64,000 bases of DNA from Rhizobium deserti (GTDB lineage: Bacteria; Pseudomonadota; Alphaproteobacteria; Rhizobiales; Rhizobiaceae). Positions 19,160 through 25,903 of this stretch are shown here, piece after piece (position 1 is the first letter of the stretch; every line of letters starts with the position of its first letter). The position numbers and the translations under genes were made by a program. The notes beneath the pieces were generated by a model. That model had not been told where the DNA came from. It was given only the letters and a program-made list of their open reading frames with translations, and made no database searches. The stretch lies in the NCBI RefSeq assembly GCF_004358025.1, contig NZ_SMTL01000001.1, positions 248,001-312,000 on the forward strand. The letters run 5' to 3'.

Positions 19160-19185
19160 AAAAAGGAGCCGCCCGGCTCCTTTTT
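19160..19185 (-). terminator. Terminator between pcm and popZ
   Basis: An 11-base perfect stem, AAAAAGGAGCC at 19160-19170 with GGCTCCTTTTT at 19175-19185, has a 4-base loop and A and T runs at the outer ends. It lies 21 bases beyond the pcm stop on minus and separates that gene from popZ. Confidence 0.88.
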
Positions 19186-19205
19186 CTGCTCTCGCTGTCC
19201 TGGCT

Positions 19206-19859
19206 CTAGAACACGAATTCCTTGGCCTTGCGAAAGCCGGGAAGCGGCTTCACAGATGTGTTGAAGTGGGAACTCTGCGAAACAAGGCCCTGTTCACAAA
19301 CGATCAGTTGTGCCTGTGCGGCATTCCCGTAGCCAACGACGACCACGAGCCGGCCGCCATCGCGCAACTGGTCGATGAGCGCGCTCGGCACCTCCTCTAC
19401 GGAACCGTTGAAAAAAATCAGATCATAGGGAGCATGGGCCTCGCAGCCGGCCTCCAGTTCCCCCTTCACAACAGTGACATTTTCGCAGCCGAGCGCGGAC
19501 AGATTGGTGGCAGCCTGTGCCTGCAGTGCCTCGTCGGCTTCCAATGCTACGACCGATCCTGCCAGGGCCGACAGCAGCGCTGAAACATAGCCCGTCCCCG
19601 CACCGATCTCCAAAACGCTGTCGCTCTTGCCTATGCCGGCGAGTTGCAGGAGCTTTGCCAGCGGCGACGCTTCCATGACAAACCTTCCGGAAGGCAGTTC
19701 GATAGCGGCATCCGTATAAGCCAGAACCTTTGCTTTCTCCGGCACAAACATTTCGCGCGGGACACTTAGAAAGGCCTGCAGCACGGAATGTGCAGTCACA
19801 TCCGTGGTTCGGATCTGGTTCTCGACCATCTTCCTACGAGCTGCTTCGAAATCTATCAT
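19206..19859 (-). CDS. pcm: Protein-L-isoaspartate O-methyltransferase family protein
   Basis: The family methylates isoaspartyl residues in aged proteins using S-adenosylmethionine. The 217-residue protein begins MIDFEAARRKMVENQIRT, has the substrate-side SVPREMFVPEKAKVLAYTD segment (about 38-56), and a clear SAM-binding motif I, VLEIGAGTGYVSALLSALAG (about 83-102), followed by DLIFFNGSVEEVP in place of motif post-II. The rhizobial gene next to tolC/popZ is usually annotated pcm; it is a divergent member, so activity on isoaspartate is inferred rather than shown. ATG at 19857-19859 matches the family start. Confidence 0.82.
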   Translation of the reverse strand: MIDFEAARRKMVENQIRTTDVTAHSVLQAFLSVPREMFVPEKAKVLAYTDAAIELPSGRFVMEASPLAKLLQLAGIGKSDSVLEIGAGTGYVSALLSALAGSVVALEADEALQAQAATNLSALGCENVTVVKGELEAGCEAHAPYDLIFFNGSVEEVPSALIDQLRDGGRLVVVVGYGNAAQAQLIVCEQGLVSQSSHFNTSVKPLPGFRKAKEFVF

Positions 19860-19988
19860 CTCACGCCTCAAATCGCTGGCCGGTAAGCCGTTCTTGTAGA
19901 GCCGTGTTACTGCGCCCGCAGCAGGCTTTCAAGACTTGGCAACGCCTGGGCACAAAAAACCAAGAGTCCGGCTAGATCGACAGGCAGG

Positions 19989-20186
19989 TTATGCGAAGAC
20001 AGCGGGCACTTTTTCCATATTGCGGCCGGCATTATAGTCCCGGCCATAGGAGTTGCGCAGATTGCTGCCCCTCTGGAATGCCGCTTGATCCTGAATAGTC
20101 AGCGGGAAAGCGCCATCTGCAAATGTACCGGTGGCGTCGTGACCGGTTTCGCGCTTGCGCAATGCGATGATGAATTTGCTGATCAT
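19989..20186 (-). CDS. Small hypothetical protein, 65 residues
   Basis: I do not recognise this protein. It starts MISKFIIALRKRETGHDATG and ends in a polar stretch with SYGRDYNAGRNMEKVP. A near-perfect ribosome-binding site (CGGAGGG, 5 bases before the ATG at 20184-20186) makes translation likely. No membrane segment or signal peptide is evident. It follows an intergenic gap after pcm and precedes tRNA-Cys on the opposite strand. Its Gly/Arg/Asn-rich C-terminus suggests a small soluble, perhaps stress-related, protein, but this is conjecture. Confidence 0.6.
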   Translation of the reverse strand: MISKFIIALRKRETGHDATGTFADGAFPLTIQDQAAFQRGSNLRNSYGRDYNAGRNMEKVPAVFA

Positions 20187-20429
20187 GGTGTCCCTCCGTA
20201 TGAACGCTAAAGCGTCGGGCCCGTGTTTCTGTTCCTCAGGGTTCGGGGGGACACGCAAAAATTAACCATAAGCGCGGGATTTTGCTTCGGAGACCGGAAC
20301 ACATCCTTTGAAGTTGAGCAGTCCTCGCCAGCTGAACAGAAAAATGCGCCAAACCAGCCGGACCCGCTTGCACGCTTATTCGATTCGTTCTAAACGCCCC
20401 GACACCACTCGCTCTTATTGCGTACGGAC

Positions 20430-20503
20430 GGCCTCGTGGCGGAGTGGTTACGCAGAGGACTGCAAATCCTTGCACCCCGGTTCGATTCCGGGCGAGGCCT
20501 CCA
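20430..20503 (+). tRNA. tRNA-Cys (anticodon GCA)
   Basis: The acceptor stem GGCCTCG (20430-20436) pairs fully with CGAGGCC (20493-20499), followed by the discriminator T and encoded CCA (20501-20503). The anticodon loop reads CTGCAAA, giving GCA. The T-arm GGTTCGATTCC is standard. Length 74 bases including CCA. Confidence 0.97.
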
Positions 20504-20559
20504 TTCTCTCCTTCAGTAACACCTCCAATACAGCTTCGGCACAAGAGTTTCGCCGCTTG

Positions 20560-20733
20560 TTATGGGCCGCCTGCGATCGAGACGGCCACAGCCATGGCCA
20601 GAGCCGCAAGGTCAATCTCTCCTTCGATGAAGATGCGGCTTTCCCGCCGCTCGAGCTTAAGGTCGGACGGTCGCTCGTTGGCTTGACGCTTGATCTCCTC
20701 CACGAGGGCTGCCTCCACCTTGTCTTCGGACAT
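20560..20733 (-). CDS. Small hypothetical protein, 57 residues
   Basis: Function not recognised. The protein begins MSEDKVEAALVEEIKRQANE, contains a short polar strand-like region (LERRESRIFIEGEIDL) and ends in a hydrophobic stretch LAALAMAVAVSIAGG that could be a membrane segment or a buried helix. AAAGGA lies 7 bases before the ATG at 20731-20733. It is encoded opposite to and just past tRNA-Cys. Translation is plausible from the ribosome-binding site and codon pattern. Confidence 0.55.
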   Translation of the reverse strand: MSEDKVEAALVEEIKRQANERPSDLKLERRESRIFIEGEIDLAALAMAVAVSIAGGP

Positions 20734-21109
20734 ATCTTTTCCTTTCTGATCGTTCAGCACAGACCAAGTCGAGCGACCAGTCCAATGCAAGCACTTGACT
20801 ATCTCACGTCACGCTGGCCTGACTGCGACGGCACTTGCTAGTCCAAGGCGCTTAGGTGCTGCGCAGCATTCCTGCAGCGTCAGCCAATCTTGAGAGTTTG
20901 CGAGACGTTTGTACTGGCTAGCATTGAAGCCAGGATACCGGGCTAACTATCGCGTCTAGGCCAGGTGAGACGACCAGATCCAGACCTGGATCTCGCTTAG
21001 TTTGCAAAACGAAAAATTAACCGATCACATCAGCCTTTTGGTAAGGCCTGCTTCTTAAAACGGGGGCGACGGCGATGTTGCCGTCACTATCCTTATGAGA
21101 AGGATCGCC
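20734..21109. other. Intergenic region between two small genes
   Basis: About 375 bases without a convincing gene. It contains two small inverted repeats: AGATCCA/TGGATCT at 20976-20982 and 20987-20993, and GACGGC/GCCGTC at 21068-21073 and 21080-21085, the latter just upstream of the 38-residue protein. No RNA family was recognised. Confidence 0.4.
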
Positions 21110-21226
21110 ATGACGGCGATAATCGCTATGAAGCTCAGCGTTTCTGACGCCGTTCTGGCGTTTGCGACCGTCGCGTCGCTCCTAAGCATCCTTTATGTCG
21201 GGCATTTGTTCATGGCCCTCTTCTGA
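21110..21226 (+). CDS. Possible small membrane protein, 38 residues
   Basis: The frame reads MTAIIAMKLSVSDAVLAFAT and continues as a single hydrophobic helix (ASLLSILYVGHLFMALF) to a TGA at 21224-21226. AAGGA stands 6 bases before the ATG. Composition is what is expected of a one-span membrane miniprotein. Its last 17 bases overlap the 3-prime end of the convergent gene at 21210-21551. No family assigned. Confidence 0.45.
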   Translation: MTAIIAMKLSVSDAVLAFATVASLLSILYVGHLFMALF

Positions 21227-21551
21227 TTGCAGGTCCCCAGGCGGCCGCTTCGGACGCTGGCCAATAAATATCCGACCTAAAATCCAGCGGGATGGTCGAC
21301 AGAGCCGAAAGCGCCTCTGCAACATAGCCGATCTGCATGGCGAGATACTTGATCTCGCGCGGCATGGAAATTCCGGTCGCCGCCTGCCGGTCGTGCCATT
21401 TCGGATAGCCTACCACCTGCAGCCGTCGCTCCGCCTCTCGCCTCACGTCCGACTTGTCCGGAATGCAGTTACTCAACCTGCCTGGCAGGTAATGATCCGC
21501 GGCGGTGGAAGCCGCATCGACGCGCCCACCTTCTATCAGTCTCAAAGCCAT
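21210..21551 (-). CDS. Conserved-looking hypothetical protein, 113 residues
   Basis: I do not recognise a named family. The protein has a basic, soluble N-terminal half (DVRREAERRLQVVGYPKWHD) and a helical second half, REIKYLAMQIGYVAEALSAL, followed by IPLDFRSDIYWP. The amphipathic helix and the run of normal codons support a real gene. No signal peptide or membrane segment. It sits in the small-gene belt between the two tRNAs, convergent with the 38-residue frame. Confidence 0.55.
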   Translation of the reverse strand: MALRLIEGGRVDAASTAADHYLPGRLSNCIPDKSDVRREAERRLQVVGYPKWHDRQAATGISMPREIKYLAMQIGYVAEALSALSTIPLDFRSDIYWPASEAAAWGPAIRRGP

Positions 21552-21714
21552 AATGCCCTCGTCTTTAATCCCCGAAGGTAGCTTAGTGATTCGCGATATA
21601 AGGCGCCAGAGTCGGACGGTCCTATCTGGTGCAGTTGCAGGAACTTTGATAAATTAACATCGTCATCGGGTGTGGGAGCACCAGGTCACACACATGCGGT
21701 AGGAGGAGACCAGC

Positions 21715-21816
21715 ATGCAATATTTGACGTTTATCAGCGTTGTCGACGCATCTGTGCTCGCCACTCTTGCGGTTGTGCTGGCTTGCGGCGCTTGTGATCA
21801 CTGGCTGATCAAATAA
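21715..21816 (+). CDS. Possible small membrane protein, 33 residues
   Basis: The frame starts with ATG at 21715-21717 behind a strong AGGAGGAGA ribosome-binding site, reads MQYLTFISVVDASVLATLAV, continues VLACGACDHWLIK and stops at TAA 21814-21816. It is one hydrophobic helix with two close cysteines (CGAC). The quality of the ribosome-binding site is the main argument for translation. It precedes the ExoD-family gene by about 105 bases on the same strand. Confidence 0.5.
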   Translation: MQYLTFISVVDASVLATLAVVLACGACDHWLIK

Positions 21817-21920
21817 GCTTGGGGCGTCGGCGACAGTAGACTGCGCGGCTCTAAAAGCAGAGGAAGCATGTCGCGATGCGGCTTTGCTAAGGCGGCCGTT
21901 GCTGCTATCCATCCCCCAGT

Positions 21921-22586
21921 TTGGCGGTATGGAGCGAACCTTTGCAAGGACGTGCACAATTTCAGGACACAGCCGCTTCGCTTAGCGAAACGCTGAAGAA
22001 GCTCATCGACGGCATCAGAGGAAAGCAGACGGTGAGTTTGCGGGATCTAATGGATGGCGTCGGCGAGCAGGGCCTGCTGTTGATTTGCGCCGTGGCCTCC
22101 CTGCCCTTCCTGATCCCCGTGTCTATTCCGGGGATCAGCACCGTGTTCGGCGCGGCAATCATCCTGATCAGCCTGGCGATCATGCTCAACCGAATGCCAT
22201 GGCTGCCGAAAAAGATACTTGATCGCCAGTTGGATACCGGCAAGCTTGTTCCGGCGCTTGAGCGTGGCGTTCAGATCGTTTCGCGTCTTGATCGGTTGCT
22301 CAAGCCGCGAATGACTGGTCTGACATCAAGCGCATTCGCCAATAGATTGAACGGGATGGCGATCGCTCTGGCGGGCGTCCTGTTGATGTTCCCGCTCGGC
22401 TTCGTCCCCTTTTCCAATACATTGCCGGGTATTGCGATCCTGCTGCTCTCCACTGGAATGATCCAGCGGGATGGACTGGTCGTTGCTGCCGGCTATGCCT
22501 TCAACCTCGCCACGATCGCCTATTTTGCAGCTCTCGCCTACTTGGCGTTCAGCGCCGGACAAAGCGCCGCCTCCTTCTTCAGCTAG
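21921..22586 (+). CDS. exoD: ExoD-family membrane protein
   Basis: ExoD in Sinorhizobium affects exopolysaccharide synthesis and alkali tolerance; its biochemical role is unsettled. This 221-residue protein shows the family pattern: SLRDLMDGVGEQGLLLICAV (about 39-58), SLPFLIPVSIPGISTVFG (about 60-77), a linker with RLDRLLKPR, then further membrane segments including LLMFPLGFVPFSNTLPGIAI. About four to five hydrophobic segments. The start is uncertain: no ATG is available near the N-terminus; a TTG at 21921 is given and a TTG at 21942 is possible. Many bacteria carry several ExoD paralogues, so the symbol denotes family. Confidence 0.85.
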   Translation: MAVWSEPLQGRAQFQDTAASLSETLKKLIDGIRGKQTVSLRDLMDGVGEQGLLLICAVASLPFLIPVSIPGISTVFGAAIILISLAIMLNRMPWLPKKILDRQLDTGKLVPALERGVQIVSRLDRLLKPRMTGLTSSAFANRLNGMAIALAGVLLMFPLGFVPFSNTLPGIAILLLSTGMIQRDGLVVAAGYAFNLATIAYFAALAYLAFSAGQSAASFFS

Positions 22587-22600
22587 CGCCAACTTGAGAT

Positions 22601-22882
22601 TTACGACTTGCGCCGGCGGCGGGCCCACCACAAGCCGATGCGGCGGCGCTGACGGCGGACGAATGGGAGATCGTGAGACAGAACCACGAAGCCCAGTGGC
22701 ACCATCCAGAAGCCCAGAATCGGTAGAAAGCCAAACACCCCGCCAAGCACCAAGGCCGAGCCGACACCGATGCGGCCGGCGCGGGACCGAGGCATAGGCA
22801 TCGGCCAGCCGGCAATCGCGAGCCGTCCGCTTTCCGGATCAATGCCAAACCTTTTGGATTTCTGCTTTTCCTGCTTCGCCAA
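22601..22882 (-). CDS. Small membrane protein, 93 residues
   Basis: No named family recognised, but the layout is that of a real rhizobial small protein. It has a basic N-terminus, a segment ending GRIGVGSALVLGGVFGF, two adjoining hydrophobic stretches (about 40-70) and a strongly basic tail, RRQRRRIGLWWARRRRK. The start is TTG at 22880-22882 with GGAGAG 8 bases upstream; no ATG is available. Convergent with the ExoD gene and upstream of tRNA-Asn on the other strand. Confidence 0.6.
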   Translation of the reverse strand: MAKQEKQKSKRFGIDPESGRLAIAGWPMPMPRSRAGRIGVGSALVLGGVFGFLPILGFWMVPLGFVVLSHDLPFVRRQRRRIGLWWARRRRKS

Positions 22883-23038
22883 TGCTCAATCTCTCCAGTG
22901 ATCGGGTTTCTTGGACAGGCGAAATGGGAAACAGAAGAGGATAAAACAAGGAAGTTCATTTTTTTTGCAAAAAGCGCTTGGCAAACCGACAAAGCGTTTG
23001 TATTACCCGCCGCACACACCGCGACCCAAGCGGTCTGT

Positions 23039-23113
23039 TCCCTGGTAGCTCAGCGGTAGAGCATTCGACTGTTAATCGACAGGTCGCCGGTTCGAATCCG
23101 GCCCGGGGAGCCA
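23039..23113 (+). tRNA. tRNA-Asn (anticodon GTT)
   Basis: The acceptor stem TCCCTGG (23039-23045) pairs with CCGGGGA (23103-23109), with one T-G pair, followed by the discriminator G and encoded CCA (23111-23113). The anticodon loop reads CTGTTAA, giving GTT. The T-arm GGTTCGAATCC is standard. Length 75 bases. Confidence 0.97.
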
Positions 23114-23562
23114 TTCATCCGAAATGGCTGTTGTGAAGGGTCGTTCGCACCCGCTGAACACGATCTCATAGCTAAAGTTTCCATCCCGCTTCCGACGCTG
23201 TTGGCGACAGCGGGCGGTCAAGACATGCGAGACAGCGTGCCCGTCATCTTGAGGACCGCAGGCATGCGGATACTTGTGAACCGGCTGCGATAGCTTATTG
23301 GAAGTCGGAGTGGTTGAGTATGCATTCCAAGCTGACGGTCGGCTTGCCCCTTTGCCAGAAGGCCGCTCAGAGCTCCATCGGAACAAGGACTGCGGCGATC
23401 CCTACCTTGCCCCTGGAGCGATGCCTATGCGCCGATATTTTCTGGTAGGTCCTATGGGATCAGCTCCGTCTCAGGCGCTAAGCAATATCCAAGGTCTCTT
23501 CCGAGCCCGGAGCAGGGATGACCTGAAAGGTGAACCTACCCAAATCAAACAAGCCCGTAATT
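23114..23562. other. Gene-poor region downstream of tRNA-Asn
   Basis: About 450 bases with several open frames but none with a good ribosome-binding site, recognisable protein or balanced composition. No integrase, repeat of the tRNA 3-prime end or RNA family was seen. It may be degraded sequence at an old tRNA integration site, but nothing proves that. Confidence 0.4.
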
Positions 23563-23856
23563 TCAAGCCAGCAGAAGCCCAGGCGCCTTGGTGCTTGGCA
23601 CAACAGCCAGTTGGCAGATCACCTTGTCCCTGCCGACAATCTCCATGGCGACACGCGTAACGCGCGCAAGATCGGCGCTTGAACGAACCGTGCCTTCAAG
23701 CACGATGAAGTGTCCGCTCTCTTCAACCTGGATGTCGCTGCTGTCCAGGCCGGACAGGTAGGTCAGTTCAGCCTCGATAGCAGGTTTGCCAAACGATGTG
23801 CCTTGGTCTCGACCGAATTCGAAGGAAGTGCCAGCATGCGACGAACTTAAAAACAT
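23563..23856 (-). CDS. BON-domain protein, 97 residues
   Basis: BON domains are small alpha/beta modules found in periplasmic and envelope-stress proteins such as OsmY. Residues about 28-90 fit one BON domain: helix IEAELTYLSGLDSSDIQVEE, strand GHFIVLEGTVRSSADLARV, helix and strand to KVICQLAVVP. No signal peptide is seen on the short form (MFLSSSHAGTSF). The ATG at 23854-23856 has TGGAG upstream; a longer frame extends to 24060, but its extra residues are unlike any BON protein and rich in Arg and Ser. Divergent from the two small membrane proteins that follow. Confidence 0.72.
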   Translation of the reverse strand: MFLSSSHAGTSFEFGRDQGTSFGKPAIEAELTYLSGLDSSDIQVEESGHFIVLEGTVRSSADLARVTRVAMEIVGRDKVICQLAVVPSTKAPGLLLA

Positions 23857-24036
23857 GTTCCAACTCCATCTCGAACATGAACCTGAGATGAATGAACGGT
23901 TGTTCGTCATTAAGGTTCCGGAGCGTGTCGGAATGCATGTCAGCAGGATCCTGGGGACCGATGGCATTTGGGCGGTTTGCCAGATCACATTACAAGACGC
24001 GGCGGAACTTCTTCTGAAATCCCCGGTTTCCAGATC

Positions 24037-24192
24037 ATGATGAAGGAACCGGAAGTTCATAAGACGGATCGCAAAGCGAGCTCCAACATGCTGAAGTTCG
24101 TCGGCACGATCTTTGTCATCGCCCTTGTACTTGCCGCGGTCTGGTTTTTCGAGTTCACGCCCGGCGACCCATCTCCCGTTTCAGGATCGTGA
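24037..24192 (+). CDS. Possible small membrane protein, 51 residues
   Basis: The frame encodes a short charged N-terminus (MMKEPEVHKTDRKASSNM), one hydrophobic segment LKFVGTIFVIALVLAAVWFF and a short polar tail ending in SPVSGS. The start is unclear: ATG at 24037, 24040 or 24088 are possible and none has a strong ribosome-binding site. The well-formed membrane helix and the next small gene 8 bases downstream support it. No family recognised. Confidence 0.45.
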   Translation: MMKEPEVHKTDRKASSNMLKFVGTIFVIALVLAAVWFFEFTPGDPSPVSGS

Positions 24193-24200
24193 GCCGAATA

Positions 24201-24302
24201 ATGATAACGATGAACCTGCCCCTCGTAGCCATGGCCGCTATTCTGGTTCTGCTATGCGGGGCTGTCGGATACTGGGCGCTTCGCAAAAAGAAGCAGCACT
24301 AA
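24201..24302 (+). CDS. Possible small membrane protein, 33 residues
   Basis: The frame starts at ATG 24201-24203, reads MITMNLPLVAMAAILVLLCG, then AVGYWALRKKKQH, and stops at TAA 24300-24302. It is a single membrane helix with a positive-inside C-terminal tail. It follows the preceding small protein by 8 bases, so the pair may be translated together. No family recognised. Confidence 0.45.
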   Translation: MITMNLPLVAMAAILVLLCGAVGYWALRKKKQH

Positions 24303-24774
24303 CGCCAGGCATTTGGTAAGGGACGGCCATCGGAGTGGCTGGTAAATCAAATAAGCTCCAACCTATGCAGTCTCGCGAGTGCCGCAAGCCGCCAAGACTG
24401 GTTGAATCCACTTGGTAGGTGGCGACCTATGAAAATACGCTCCAACTTGATGACGCGTCGATTGCCGGTAGACGGCGCCGGCTCCATATTTCCCATGGCC
24501 ACCACTGGATGGGTGAGAATGCCGTTGCAGCTATGCTCGTTTAATCGAAGCTACTCTCCTCATCGATGTTTCCCGGTCTTCATCTGATCTTTGATAGAAA
24601 CAAGAATAGCAAGCACTATATTCCACCTTTAAAAATCAGACCTTGGCTGCTGACCCATATTGCCAAAAGCCTCAGAACACGCAGGCAGATCTACAATCTC
24701 AACTATTTGTAGTTCGCTGGAACGAAAACTAGACCTCTCCGTTGTCTGGCCACTCAAACCGAAAGGAAGTGGCT
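24303..24774. other. Intergenic region with no supported gene
   Basis: About 470 bases, more A/T-rich toward 24590-24720. Short frames here have no ribosome-binding site and odd composition. It should hold the promoter of the DUF1236 gene at its right end. Confidence 0.4.
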
Positions 24775-25164
24775 ATGAAAAAGTTCATCTTCGTCTCTAC
24801 CGCTGTTGCGCTTCTGGCGACCGGAGCCATTGCGCAGCAGAGCACTGTGAACGGTGCCGTTGGCGGGGCAGTCACCGGAGCCGTGGTCGGAGGCCCGGTT
24901 GGTGCGGCCGTGGGCGGCATCATTGGCGCCGCAGCCGGAACTGCCATTGATCCACCGCCGGAACGGGTCGTCACTTATGTTCGACAGCAGCCTGTCCAGC
25001 AGTCAGTGGTAGTGCAGGAACGTGTGGTCGTCGGCCAACCGATTCCGCAGCAGGTCGTGCTGACGCCGGTGCCTGAATCGCCATCCTACGCCTATGCGGT
25101 TGTCAACCAGCAGCGCGTTATCGTCGATCCCCGTACCCACACTGTCGTGCAGGTCATCGATTAA
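24775..25164 (+). CDS. DUF1236-type exported protein with glycine-zipper region
   Basis: A 129-residue protein with a Sec signal peptide (MKKFIFVSTAVALLATGAIA, then QQ) and a glycine-zipper segment (VGGAVTGAVVGGPVGAAVGG, extending to about residue 55) that could insert into or pack against membrane. It ends in the DUF1236 module (RVVTYVRQQP, about residue 64, to YAYAVVNQQRVIVDPRTHTV and VQVID). DUF1236 proteins are common periplasmic proteins of unknown function in Rhizobiales. AAAGGAAG precedes the ATG at 24775. A strong terminator follows, so it is monocistronic. Confidence 0.85.
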   Translation: MKKFIFVSTAVALLATGAIAQQSTVNGAVGGAVTGAVVGGPVGAAVGGIIGAAAGTAIDPPPERVVTYVRQQPVQQSVVVQERVVVGQPIPQQVVLTPVPESPSYAYAVVNQQRVIVDPRTHTVVQVID

Positions 25165-25188
25165 GCATTGACCTTATAGGTTGAGAAA

Positions 25189-25215
25189 GCCGCCCCTTAA
25201 GCTGGGCGGCTTTTT
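25189..25215 (+). terminator. Terminator after the DUF1236 gene
   Basis: GCCGCCC (25189-25195) pairs with GGGCGGC (25204-25210) around an 8-base loop, followed by five T (25211-25215). It is 25 bases past the stop of the DUF1236 gene on plus. Confidence 0.88.
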
Positions 25216-25312
25216 CCATATTGGCTTATCGCCAAGAGCGTGCTTTTCTTGCGGCGCTGGAACCGTTCTGCGGCTTCGGCGTTGGGTAGGGTTGGTATTC
25301 AGGGAGGAAGAC

Positions 25313-25555
25313 ATGCCACAACCAAATTGGCAGGAACCAGTGCGCGTCGCCTTCGGCCCGCGCGGGATGGAAGTGATCAACAGCCCGTCGGAGGCATTGG
25401 TGCTTCTGACCGATCGTTGGCCGGATATGCGCGGCATGCATTTTGTCAAAGCGCGCAGCGTGTGCCGCGCCGCCTTGGATGGCAGGCGCTCGCCCGAGGA
25501 AGCACGGCAGCATTTCGAACAGGCCGTGAGCGAAGCACAGCTTCACGTCAACTGA
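25313..25555 (+). CDS. DUF982-domain protein, 80 residues
   Basis: DUF982 proteins are short proteins largely confined to rhizobia, often in many copies per genome, with unknown function. This one matches throughout: VRVAFGPRGMEVINSPSEAL (about 10-29), LLTDRWPDMRG (31-41), and CRAALDGRRSPEEARQHFEQ (about 50-69). The ATG at 25313-25315 has AGGGAGGA 5 bases upstream, which decides against a longer in-frame start at 25181. Its last 13 bases overlap the remnant of the pseudogene on the opposite strand. Confidence 0.88.
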   Translation: MPQPNWQEPVRVAFGPRGMEVINSPSEALVLLTDRWPDMRGMHFVKARSVCRAALDGRRSPEEARQHFEQAVSEAQLHVN

Positions 25556-25853
25556 CTAAACTTCACTAGCTGAGAGCTAACCGGCAGGCTGAGAAACTCG
25601 CCCCTCGGGCTGCAGTCGAACGATATGCGGCTGGCGATAAAGGGCGGATCGCAAACCACCATCCGGACATCGAATAAAGATCCGGAATATCGTCGAAGTC
25701 CTTTTCCAGCATCTGACGATAGCCGGACATGCCTAACTGCCGACCGTTGTGAACGGCGTCGTCGCTGACGAACTCCCCAAGCCTGGACCACTCCTGCCGG
25801 TTGAGGCAAGCGATATAGTCGCCGTAGATATCAACGAGGCGGTCTTTGTCCAT
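25543..25853 (-). pseudogene. Frameshifted and truncated ester-cyclase/SnoaL-like gene
   Basis: From ATG 25851-25853 the frame reads MDKDRLVDIYGDYIACLNRQ, then GYRQMLEKDFDDIPDLY, the start of a SnoaL-like (NTF2-fold, ester-cyclase-type) protein. Directly after DLY the family sequence continues in another frame as FDVRMVVCDPPFIASRISFD and CSPRGEFLSLPV, ending at a stop at 25543. Adding one T near 25672-25676 (TATTCG to TATTTCG on minus) joins the halves. The protein also lacks roughly the last third of the fold, where DUF982 begins on the other strand. It therefore looks inactive. Confidence 0.78.
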
Positions 25854-25903
25854 GAATTTTTCTCACCTATCACTTTGCTTCAGGAGTGAGCGTCCGTCTC
25901 CGC

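Noticed and set aside
20236..20544. Minus-strand frame containing LARNRTGVQGFAV
   Set aside because: It is the antisense of tRNA-Cys; the same kind of spurious peptide is seen wherever this tRNA is translated.
23072..23386. Minus-strand frame ending in PGPDSNRRP
   Set aside because: This peptide is a known artefact of translating across tRNA antisense; the frame runs through the reverse strand of tRNA-Asn and has no other support.
23039..23562. Genomic island inserted at tRNA-Asn
   Set aside because: No integrase, no copy of the tRNA 3-prime end, and no mobility gene; only a gene-poor stretch follows.
23786..24040. 84-codon frame on plus overlapping the start of the BON gene
   Set aside because: It lies antisense to the BON domain for its first part and has no family; the BON reading on minus is better supported.
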